Below, piece by piece: positions 1 through 5,287 of a DNA stretch of 7,706 bases (the first letter of the stretch is position 1; each line of letters opens with the position of its first letter). The position numbers and the translations under genes were made by a program. The stretch comes from Saprospiraceae bacterium (GTDB taxonomy: Bacteria; Bacteroidota; Bacteroidia; Chitinophagales; Saprospiraceae): assembly GCA_014379065.1 (NCBI GenBank), contig JACMMM010000578.1, positions 1 through 7,706 of the forward strand, read 5' to 3'. The notes under the pieces were generated by a model that saw only the letters and a program-made list of their open reading frames with translations, was not told the origin of the DNA and ran no database searches.

Positions 1-46
1 GGTCTGTTACTGTCCGGGGGGTTTTCGCCGCTGTAATCCTGCGTAA

Positions 47-745
47 AAAGCCGCCGGTACAGTACTCGAACTCAATTGCGGCACAGGCGAGGACGCCATT
101 TGGTTTGCAAAACAAGGCTTTCAAGTATTGTCCACCGATGCCTCGCCAGAAATGGTTGCGGTTGCAAAAGCCAAAATAGAACGGGCAGGCTTGGCTGAAA
201 AAGCAAGCGTACAAATCTGTTCGTTCACAGAAATCGAACAGTTGCCCGAAGGCAATTTCGACCTTATCTTTTCCAATTTTGGAGGCCTAAACTGCGTGTC
301 ACCAGAAGGCTTGGGAAAACTAGGGGCGGTTTTTGCACAAAAGTTGAAACCCGGCGGGAGGTTCATCGCAGTCGTCATGGGACGCTTTTGTTGGTGGGAA
401 ACCTTGTATTTCCTCCTAAAATTGAAGCCCCGCGAGGCATTTAGAAGGTTCAGTAAAAAACCGGTGGACGCACGATTGGACGCGCATACGACCGTTCCAA
501 CTTGGTACTATTCGCTTTCAGAATTTCAGAAACACCTTCGGTTCAATGGTCAAAAGCCAAGAGTCAATGGCCAACGGTCAACCATCAAACCCATTGGCTT
601 CTGGCTACCGCCTTCTTACCTGAATCCGTTTTTTGAAAAATGGCCGCGCTGGTTGCGATTTCTAAATTTTATGGAAAAGAAATTTGCGCCCTCGCGGCTG
701 GCTTCTGCTGCCGATCATTTTTTGATTTGTATCGAATCAGAGTAA
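47..745 (+). CDS. Class I SAM-dependent methyltransferase, 5'-incomplete, apparent frameshift
   Basis: This is probably a methyltransferase with a Rossmann fold that uses S-adenosylmethionine; the substrate cannot be told. The open frame begins after a TAA at 44-46. Motif I, ELNCGTGEDA, lies at 68-97, so a start at TTG 128 would remove the SAM-binding loop and cannot be the real one. An acidic motif II (STDASPE) follows at 131-151, then a motif IV-like NFDLIFSNFGG and the post-motif LKPGGRF. The C-terminal part has WYYSLSEF and KPIGFWLPPSYL, which I recall from Bacteroidota proteins of this type. Upstream of position 45 a different frame (codons from position 3) reads RGVFAAVILRKKP, which looks like the missing lead-in to motif I, so one base appears to be missing near 45-53. 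That could be a sequencing error in the A5 run, a real frameshift, or decay. The gene also carries a 7-nt repeat array at 541-589. It ends 52 nt before the convergent isomerase gene. Confidence 0.8.
   Translation, partial: KAAGTVLELNCGTGEDAIWFAKQGFQVLSTDASPEMVAVAKAKIERAGLAEKASVQICSFTEIEQLPEGNFDLIFSNFGGLNCVSPEGLGKLGAVFAQKLKPGGRFIAVVMGRFCWWETLYFLLKLKPREAFRRFSKKPVDARLDAHTTVPTWYYSLSEFQKHLRFNGQKPRVNGQRSTIKPIGFWLPPSYLNPFFEKWPRWLRFLNFMEKKFAPSRLASAADHFLICIESE
541..589 (+). repeat. Heptanucleotide tandem repeat inside the methyltransferase gene
   Basis: Seven degenerate 7-nt units lie end to end, each with CAA at unit positions 4-6 (units such as GGTCAAA, AGTCAAT, GGTCAAC). In the gene frame, three units equal seven codons, so the array is read as two seven-residue repeats, NGQKPRV (545-565) and NGQRSTI (566-586). 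The six units of 545-586 match the reverse complement of 3689-3730 at 35 of 42 bases by my count. It therefore belongs to the same repeat family as the array after rplI, in the opposite orientation. Confidence 0.8.
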
Positions 746-797
746 TCTTAATTCACAAATCGTCCCTCCTACGGCGGGTAAAAAATCGTAAATCCCA

Positions 798-1766
798 CTA
801 CACCAATCCCTCCCGTAGCAAATCATGCAAATGCACGATGCCTAAAAAATGCCCGTTATCCACCACCAAAAGTTGAGAAATAGAGTGCTGGCGCATCAGG
901 GCGAGCGCATTCACCGCGAGTGTGTCGGGGCTGACAGACTTGGGAGCAGGGCTGAGGATGTCACGAGCACAAACGACATTGAAATCGCCGCCGCGCTGAA
1001 GCATCCGACGCAAATCGCCATCAGTGATGACTCCCAGCAATTCGTCTTCTCGAGTGACCACAGCGGTAGCACCCAATCGTTTGGAACTGATTTCCAGAAT
1101 CACCTCGGGAAGGGTCGCATCCGGGCCGACCACGGGTCGCTCGTTAAGCGTGTATAGGTCTTGCACCCTCAGGTAAAGTTGTTTCCCAAGCGCCCCTCCC
1201 GGATGGAATTTCGCAAAATCCTCAGAACCAAAGCCTTTTTTGGAAAGCAATGCCACGGCGAGGGCATCGCCGAGTGCCATTTGGGAAGTAGTGCTGGTGG
1301 TGGGCGCCAGATTATTGGGATCCGCTTCTTGTTCGATGGGCGTGTAAAGCAGATAATTGGCTTGTCGGGCAAGGCTACTTTGGCGATTGGCTGTGATAGC
1401 CACGAGCGGGTTTCCAAAGTTCTTGACCAGTGGAGCGAGGACTCTAATTTCCGGTGTTTCTCCGCTTTTGGAAAGGCAAATGACAAAATCGGCTGGCTGC
1501 ACCATGCCCAGGTCGCCGTGGATTGCATCTGCGGCGTGCAAGAAGAGCGCCGGAGTCCCTGTGGAATTAAGCGTAGCGGCTATTTTCTGCGCCACGATCG
1601 CGCTTTTGCCGATGCCCGTAATGACCAAACGGCTGCTGGGCGCGGCGGCCACATCTTCCACTAAGCGTTGAAAATCAGGACTGTCGTCAAGGCTGTTGGC
1701 CAAGGCGAGCAGCGCTTCGGCTTCGAGGCGGATGGTGTGGCGAGCGATGTCGAGTATGGGATCCAA
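798..1766 (-). CDS. kdsD: Arabinose-5-phosphate isomerase (KdsD/KpsF/GutQ family)
   Basis: This cytoplasmic enzyme interconverts ribulose 5-phosphate and arabinose 5-phosphate, the first step towards Kdo, the inner-core sugar of lipopolysaccharide. The 322 residues match the usual family length. An SIS sugar-phosphate domain fills about residues 35-195 (VITGIGKSA, NSTGTP, SKSGETPE, FHPGGALGK). Two CBS domains follow, at about 205-265 and 270-322. The residues reported as catalytic in E. coli KdsD (Lys59, Glu111, Glu152, His193) line up at a constant offset of five with Lys54, Glu106, Glu147 and His188, so the enzyme should be active. No ATG occurs in frame before the SIS domain; the start is taken as TTG at 1766-1764, since upstream the frame runs without ATG to the rbfA stop. 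The gene lies 48 nt after rbfA on the same strand and is probably cotranscribed with it. The start codon is the least certain part. Confidence 0.93.
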   Translation of the reverse strand: MDPILDIARHTIRLEAEALLALANSLDDSPDFQRLVEDVAAAPSSRLVITGIGKSAIVAQKIAATLNSTGTPALFLHAADAIHGDLGMVQPADFVICLSKSGETPEIRVLAPLVKNFGNPLVAITANRQSSLARQANYLLYTPIEQEADPNNLAPTTSTTSQMALGDALAVALLSKKGFGSEDFAKFHPGGALGKQLYLRVQDLYTLNERPVVGPDATLPEVILEISSKRLGATAVVTREDELLGVITDGDLRRMLQRGGDFNVVCARDILSPAPKSVSPDTLAVNALALMRQHSISQLLVVDNGHFLGIVHLHDLLREGLV

Positions 1767-1776
1767 TGCCTGAAAT

Positions 1777-1808
1777 TGGGATATTGAGATAATGGGATAT
1801 TGGGATAT
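1777..1808. repeat. Octanucleotide tandem repeat between rbfA and kdsD
   Basis: Four 8-nt units fill most of the 48-nt gap between rbfA and kdsD. On the plus strand the units are TGGGATAT, TGAGATAA, TGGGATAT and TGGGATAT, so three are identical and one differs at two positions. If the two genes share a transcript, the array lies in the leader just before the TTG start of kdsD. No known function is recognised. Confidence 0.85.
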
Positions 1809-1814
1809 TTCGAC

Positions 1815-2186
1815 CTACTTCCCAATATTTTTATCCGCCTCGCTCACCCGGTTGAGCAGGTCATCCACCCGGAACATCTCATCTACCGTATCGTCGAGGA
1901 AAAACTCGATGTCGGGCATGCGGCGCATTTGTTTGCCAATTTTAGCGGCGAGCGCTTGGCGCAGTATGTTGTGAGAATCTTCCAGTTGCAGGATGACTTC
2001 GGGTTTGTCCTCTGTGCCGTACACGCTGATGTAGATTTTGGCCACCAAAAGATCGGGGGTCATTTTCACATCGGTGACGGTGACAAGTTTGCCACGGCCA
2101 TATATATTGCTGCCTACTTCCGTAAGGATCATTCCAAAGTAGCGGCGGATCAGTTCGCCTACTTGATTTTGACGTATAGTTGCCAT
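1815..2186 (-). CDS. rbfA: 30S ribosome-binding factor RbfA
   Basis: RbfA binds the free 30S subunit and helps late 16S rRNA maturation; in E. coli it is also needed for cold adaptation. The 123 residues fit the family. The start MATIRQNQVGELIRRYFGMIL matches the N-terminal helix, the middle (KLVTVTDVKMTPDLLVAKIY) is the KH-like strand region, and the conserved RRMPDIEFFLDDT with DEMFRVDDLL forms the end of the domain. The ATG at 2186-2184 is the only reasonable start and agrees with the family. There is no Shine-Dalgarno sequence; instead a long inverted repeat ends four bases upstream. The gene is divergent from rpsF and followed by kdsD at 48 nt. The identification rests on pattern recognition of a small but distinctive family. 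Confidence 0.93.
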   Translation of the reverse strand: MATIRQNQVGELIRRYFGMILTEVGSNIYGRGKLVTVTDVKMTPDLLVAKIYISVYGTEDKPEVILQLEDSHNILRQALAAKIGKQMRRMPDIEFFLDDTVDEMFRVDDLLNRVSEADKNIGK

Positions 2187-2190
2187 GGGT

Positions 2191-2276
2191 ATGAAGTGAT
2201 GGAGTGATAAAGCGATGAAGTGATAGCGATGAGCACTCGAAGATCACTTCATCACCTTATCACTTCATCACTTCAT
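2191..2276. repeat. Long inverted repeat built from two opposed octanucleotide arrays, in the rbfA leader
   Basis: The left arm (2191-2224) and right arm (2243-2276) are each 34 nt and are reverse complements with three mismatches; the loop is 18 nt. Each arm begins as a tandem array with an 8-nt period (units such as ATGAAGTG on the left and ATCACTTC on the right, four each). In minus-strand RNA two of the three mismatches become G-U pairs and only one A-C mismatch remains. In plus-strand RNA only one is a wobble pair. The structure would therefore be more stable in the rbfA transcript. It ends four bases before the rbfA ATG and appears to lie within the leader set by the promoter at 2287-2294. 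Confidence 0.85.
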
Positions 2277-2286
2277 ATAAAGGGGG

Positions 2287-2294
2287 CAAAGGTA
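2287..2294 (-). promoter_or_regulatory. Probable rbfA -7 promoter element
   Basis: The minus strand reads TACCTTTG here, a perfect match to the Bacteroidota -7 consensus TAnnTTTG. I found no good TTTG at the expected -33 distance, so the promoter is supported by one box only. Transcription would start near 2280, giving a leader of about 90 nt almost entirely occupied by the inverted repeat. Confidence 0.5.
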
Positions 2295-2351
2295 GTTTTT
2301 TGGCGGTTCTGGAATGATTTGTTTCAATCCAAAATTAAATTTGGAAACACA

Positions 2352-2383
2352 TTTGCATAAGAAAGCGGTGTTTGCTACTTTTG
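2352..2383 (+). promoter_or_regulatory. Promoter of rpsF-rpsR-rplI
   Basis: TTTG at 2352-2355 is followed after 20 nt by TACTTTTG at 2376-2383. Both boxes and the spacing match the Bacteroidota primary sigma factor consensus (TTTG about 19-20 nt before TAnnTTTG). Transcription would start near 2390, about 45 nt before the rpsF ATG. Confidence 0.75.
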
Positions 2384-2433
2384 CGCCCGTTTTTTACAGA
2401 ACGTTCATTCTTTTTTTCAATAACAGACTCATA

Positions 2434-2886
2434 ATGAGACATTACGAAGTCAACTTTGTCGTAAACCCAGTGCTGTCGGGCGACGAAGTAAAAGCGACAG
2501 CGGAAAACATCCAGAAGGAGATAACGGGCGCAGGTGCGTCCATCGTCCATGCGGATGAAATGGGCCTCCGTCAATTGGCCTACCCCATCAACAAGCGCTC
2601 TACGGGCTATTACTACTGCATCGAGTTCGCTTGCGAAGCCTCCGAATGGTTGGTAAAATTCGAGTTGAACCTCAAACGCAACGAAAATCTCCTGCGTTTC
2701 CTCACGGTAAAACTCGACAAGTACGGCATCAAGTACAACGACGACAAACGCAAGGGCCTCATCGGTACGCGCAGCAAGAAAAAAGAAGCATCTGCTTCTG
2801 CTTCTGCTCCCGCTCCTGCTGCCATTATTGATGACAAAGAGATCGAAGCCGTTTTGGCGCCTGAAGTCATTGACCTTGACGTTTAA
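2434..2886 (+). CDS. rpsF: 30S ribosomal protein S6
   Basis: S6 binds 16S rRNA in the platform of the small subunit as a partner of S18. The protein starts MRHYEVNFVVNP, the usual S6 beginning, and contains LRQLAYPINKRSTGYYY and the strand LKRNENLLRFLTVKL. The ATG at 2434 is chosen because the frame upstream runs through the promoter and matches nothing in S6. At 150 residues it is longer than the S6 core of about 95-100. The extra C-terminal tail has a basic stretch (RSKKK), an Ala/Ser/Pro run at 2788-2823 and an acidic end. The Ala/Ser run is coded by near-identical GCTTCT hexamers. It is the first gene of the operon, 39 nt before rpsR. Confidence 0.97.
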   Translation: MRHYEVNFVVNPVLSGDEVKATAENIQKEITGAGASIVHADEMGLRQLAYPINKRSTGYYYCIEFACEASEWLVKFELNLKRNENLLRFLTVKLDKYGIKYNDDKRKGLIGTRSKKKEASASASAPAPAAIIDDKEIEAVLAPEVIDLDV

Positions 2887-2925
2887 AAATCCATCCATTC
2901 ACCAATCACTCACCCACACCATACT

Positions 2926-3195
2926 ATGGCTGCTTCAAGAGAAGATGTCAAGTTCCTCAGCAACCCAAAACTAGGGCTGCGTGGCAAAAAATACTGCCGT
3001 TTCCGCAAATTCGGCATCAAGTACATTGACTATAAGGACTCGGATTTCCTGATCCAATTCATCAACGAACAGGGCAAATTGCTCCCACGCCGCATCACAG
3101 GCAACAGCCTGAAATATCAGCGCCGTGTGGCCACTGCCGTCAAACGCGCACGTCATTTGGCAATCCTGCCTTTCGTGGCCGACTTGATGAAATAA
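2926..3195 (+). CDS. rpsR: 30S ribosomal protein S18
   Basis: S18 is a small basic protein of the 30S platform that binds as a pair with S6. The 89-residue product carries the S18 hallmark from KKYCRFRKFGIKYIDYKD through LLPRRITGNSLKYQRRV to KRARHLAILPFV. The ATG at 2926 gives the expected short N-terminal arm (MAASREDVKFLSNP). No Shine-Dalgarno sequence is visible; the preceding 39 nt are rich in A and C and include CACCAATCAC, which also occurs in the leader of the kinase gene. It lies 22 nt before rplI. Confidence 0.98.
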   Translation: MAASREDVKFLSNPKLGLRGKKYCRFRKFGIKYIDYKDSDFLIQFINEQGKLLPRRITGNSLKYQRRVATAVKRARHLAILPFVADLMK

Positions 3196-3217
3196 TAACA
3201 TCTAAATTTCAACAGCA

Positions 3218-3688
3218 ATGAATATCATTCTGCTCGATCATATTGACAAGGTAGGCGCAAAGCACGATGTCGTCAAGGTTAAAGACGGCTACGGGCGCAA
3301 CTACCTCATCCCACAAGGCTTGGGCATCGTGGCCAACAAGCCCAATTTGGCCCGCCTCGAAGGCATGAAGAAAATAGGCTCCAAAAAAGAGGCCGCCCTC
3401 ATCGCCGCCTTCAGAGAAGTGGCAGCCAAATTGTCCGGCCTGCAAGTTAAGATTACAGCCAAAGCGGGCGAAAACGGCCGTCTTTTTGGTTCGGTCACAG
3501 CACTACATCTTTCCAACGCCCTCCAAGAGCTTGGCGTGGATGCCGACAAGCGCATCATCGAGATGCCAGAAGAGGTAAAGGAACTCGGCTCGTACACCGC
3601 AACAGTCAAATTCCACCCTGAAGTGGAAGCTGCCGTTAAATTTGAGGTGATCAAAGAAGGTGGCGACGAGGTGGAAATGGATGACTGA
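3218..3688 (+). CDS. rplI: 50S ribosomal protein L9
   Basis: L9 binds 23S rRNA near the L1 stalk base and spans out from the 50S subunit on a long helix. The N-terminal domain (residues 1 to about 50) has the L9 signature, VKVKDGYGRNYLIPQGLG. A connecting helix follows, then a C-terminal domain with GENGRLFGSVT and a conserved strand near FHPEVEAAVKFEV. At 156 residues it is slightly longer than usual, because of an acidic tail ending EMDD. Directly after its TGA the 7-nt repeat array begins, and the last codons (GAT GAC TGA) resemble its units, so the extreme end may derive from the repeat. It is the last gene of the operon, followed by an intrinsic terminator. Confidence 0.97.
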   Translation: MNIILLDHIDKVGAKHDVVKVKDGYGRNYLIPQGLGIVANKPNLARLEGMKKIGSKKEAALIAAFREVAAKLSGLQVKITAKAGENGRLFGSVTALHLSNALQELGVDADKRIIEMPEEVKELGSYTATVKFHPEVEAAVKFEVIKEGGDEVEMDD

Positions 3689-3751
3689 GACTTTTGACCG
3701 TTGACCGTTGACTCTTGACTCTTGACCATTGGCTATTGACGTTGGACTTTT
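3689..3751. repeat. Heptanucleotide tandem repeat after rplI
   Basis: Nine consecutive 7-nt units begin at the base after the rplI stop codon; most read GACNNTT (GACCGTT twice, GACTCTT twice, GACCATT, GACTTTT twice), with one GGCTATT and one GACGTTG. On the minus strand the units read roughly AANRGTC, the same family as the array inside the methyltransferase gene. The array lies between the stop codon and the operon terminator, so it is transcribed as part of the 3' untranslated region. Confidence 0.88.
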
Positions 3752-3797
3752 GAAGTTCAAGGTTTTGCGGCTAACCCGATCTAAGTGGGAAAATATT

Positions 3798-3838
3798 AAA
3801 AAGCGAAACCAACTGCTTTGCAGAGGGTTTCGCTTTTT
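3798..3838 (+). terminator. Intrinsic terminator of rpsF-rpsR-rplI
   Basis: Perfect 13-nt arms at 3798-3810 and 3826-3838 (core AAGCGAAACC paired with GGTTTCGCTT) enclose a 15-nt loop. The loop contains a further 4-bp stem, CTGC-TTT-GCAG (3813-3823). The run of eight T at 3833-3840 forms the U-tract. The A-rich left side means the structure could also work from the opposite strand, but no minus-strand gene ends here. Confidence 0.9.
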
Positions 3839-3884
3839 TTATAGCGGAAACAAAACCCATTCAACCAGTCAGTCAAATAGTTGC

Positions 3885-3946
3885 CGATAAACCAATCACC
3901 GATAAACCAATCACCAAATCCCCCAATCACCAATTAAACCAATCAC
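3885..3946 (+). repeat. 15-16 nt tandem repeat before the histidine kinase gene
   Basis: Two identical copies of CGATAAACCAATCAC (3885-3899, 3900-3914) are followed by two diverged 16-nt copies (3915-3930, 3931-3946), each ending in CCAATCAC. The array ends eight bases before the kinase ATG and takes the place of any Shine-Dalgarno sequence. With the heptad array and the terminator it accounts for most of the 266-nt gap between rplI and the kinase. No clear promoter box was found in this gap. Confidence 0.85.
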
Positions 3947-3954
3947 CATTAAGC

Positions 3955-5232
3955 ATGAGGAACACCATCATTCGCCGTGTCATCGTGTTGGGGGCTTTGG
4001 CGAGCCTCAGCCTCCTAGCCGTGCAAACCTATTGGGTGCTGCGCACATGGAACTTGCAGGAACAAGAATTCAACCGTCGGGTAAATCAGGCCATGCTCGA
4101 CGCGGCCAACCAATTGGCACAGATGAACCTCTTCGCCTTGCCGAGCCAAAAACTGGTGCAGCAGGTGTCCACCAACTATTGGGTCGTCAACGTCAACAAT
4201 GTCTTCGAGGCCAGTGATTTGGAACACGCGCTCGGCAAGTCATTTGAGACGCAGGGACTTAAAGAAGACTATGAATATGGCATTTTTGACTGCTCCAGCG
4301 ACCAGATGGTGCGCGGCAAACTCGTAAAATATTCCACAAAAAAAGACGATTCACTGCCCTTGGCAGAGCCACTGCCCAAGCACTATGACCAAGATTTTAT
4401 CTATTATTTTGGTGTGCTTTTCCCCGGCAAAAACGCCAACATCCTCAGCAGTATATGGCTCGTGGTGGGTTTCACCGCGCTCATGTTGCTCACCGTGCTG
4501 TTTTTCATTTACTCCATCTTCGTCATTTTGAGGCAAAAGCAGTTGTCGGAGCTGCAACGCGACTTCATAAACAACATGACCCACGAGTTCAAAACCCCTA
4601 TTTCAACCATCAACATATCCACCGATGTGTTTTTGAAAAATGATAAAATCAAAGAAGATCCTCGCCTCAATCGGTACGCGGGCATCATAAAAGAGCAGGT
4701 TTTGAGGCTCAATACCCAAGTAGAAAAAGTGCTGCAACTCGCTAAAATCGAGCGTGACAACATTGAACTCAATGTGGAAGAAATTGACCTTGCCGAACTC
4801 ATCCACAGCATTTCTCCCTCCATTGAACTAAAAGTCAACGACAGAAACGGAACGCTGCACCTCGACCTCGATGCTGTCAACCCGCTCGTCCGCGCCGACA
4901 AACTCCACCTTACCAATATCCTCCACAACCTCGTGGACAACGGCGTGAAGTATTCCAAAGAAAAACCCGACATCCACGTCGGCCTCCGAAACGAAGACAA
5001 CAAACTTGTGCTGAGTGTGCAAGACAACGGAATTGGCATCCCGAAAGAGCACCAAAAGCGCGTGTTCGACAAATTCCACCGCGTACCCACAGGCAACGTA
5101 CACAACGTAAAGGGTTTTGGACTTGGGCTGTTTTATGTCAAAACCATGTGCAAGGAGCACCGTTGGAAACTCAGCCTCAGCAGCGAACTGGGAAAAGGGA
5201 CGAAGATTGAGATAAGGATGCCGCAGAGATAA
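3955..5232 (+). CDS. Membrane sensor histidine kinase
   Basis: This is a transmembrane sensor kinase of a two-component system, 425 residues. A first membrane helix (about 8-28) is followed by a periplasmic domain of about 135 residues with no recognised fold. A second helix (about 165-192) leads into the dimerisation domain. The H box is NNMTHEFKTPISTI, with the phosphoacceptor His at residue 210. The ATPase domain has an N box (NILHNLVDNGVKYS, 321-334), a G1 box (DNGIGIP, 357-363), an F box region (VFDKFHR) and a G2 box (GFGLGL, 387-392), so all parts needed for catalysis are present. The ATG at 3955 gives a short cytoplasmic start before helix 1. Bacteroidota kinases of this type usually sit beside an OmpR-family regulator, but neither neighbour here is one. 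The signal sensed cannot be inferred. Confidence 0.95.
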   Translation: MRNTIIRRVIVLGALASLSLLAVQTYWVLRTWNLQEQEFNRRVNQAMLDAANQLAQMNLFALPSQKLVQQVSTNYWVVNVNNVFEASDLEHALGKSFETQGLKEDYEYGIFDCSSDQMVRGKLVKYSTKKDDSLPLAEPLPKHYDQDFIYYFGVLFPGKNANILSSIWLVVGFTALMLLTVLFFIYSIFVILRQKQLSELQRDFINNMTHEFKTPISTINISTDVFLKNDKIKEDPRLNRYAGIIKEQVLRLNTQVEKVLQLAKIERDNIELNVEEIDLAELIHSISPSIELKVNDRNGTLHLDLDAVNPLVRADKLHLTNILHNLVDNGVKYSKEKPDIHVGLRNEDNKLVLSVQDNGIGIPKEHQKRVFDKFHRVPTGNVHNVKGFGLGLFYVKTMCKEHRWKLSLSSELGKGTKIEIRMPQR

Positions 5233-5260
5233 GGGCAAGCCGCTTTTCTCATTGCACCTG

Positions 5261-5268
5261 TATCTTTG
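5261..5268 (+). promoter_or_regulatory. Probable -7 promoter element of the T9SS cargo gene
   Basis: TATCTTTG matches the TAnnTTTG consensus exactly and lies 19 nt before the ATG at 5288. A TTTG at the -33 position is absent; the nearest T-rich stretch (5244-5247) is too close. The kinase gene ends 28 nt upstream of the box, so the secreted protein may have its own promoter and need not depend on readthrough. Confidence 0.5.
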
Positions 5269-5287
5269 CCAAATTAACCTGCGCAAT

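Noticed and set aside
746..797. Possible bidirectional terminator or heptad remnant between the convergent methyltransferase and isomerase genes (AAATCGT at 757-763 and 783-789, CCCTCC/GGCGGG near 764-778).
   Set aside because: The stem is six base pairs with one mismatch and a three-base loop, with a run of A and no run of T on the plus strand; the two AAATCGT copies are too short and too few to call a repeat.
2191..2276. Miniature inverted-repeat transposable element.
   Set aside because: There is no target-site duplication or internal sequence beyond the loop, and the arms are simple 8-nt repeats, which explains the symmetry without transposition.
2335..2898. Long minus-strand open frame opposite rpsF.
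   Set aside because: It mirrors the codons of a certain ribosomal protein gene, has no recognisable domain, and runs across the rpsF promoter.
3503..3760. Minus-strand frame containing NGQESRVNGQRS after rplI.
   Set aside because: The peptide comes from the non-coding heptad array and the rest is antisense to rplI; it is used only to show kinship with the methyltransferase array.
3885..3946. CRISPR-like array.
   Set aside because: The units are contiguous with no spacers, and no cas gene is present.
4509..5105. 198-codon minus-strand open frame opposite the kinase gene.
   Set aside because: Its serine- and leucine-rich composition is what antisense reading of this gene gives; the plus strand has every kinase motif.
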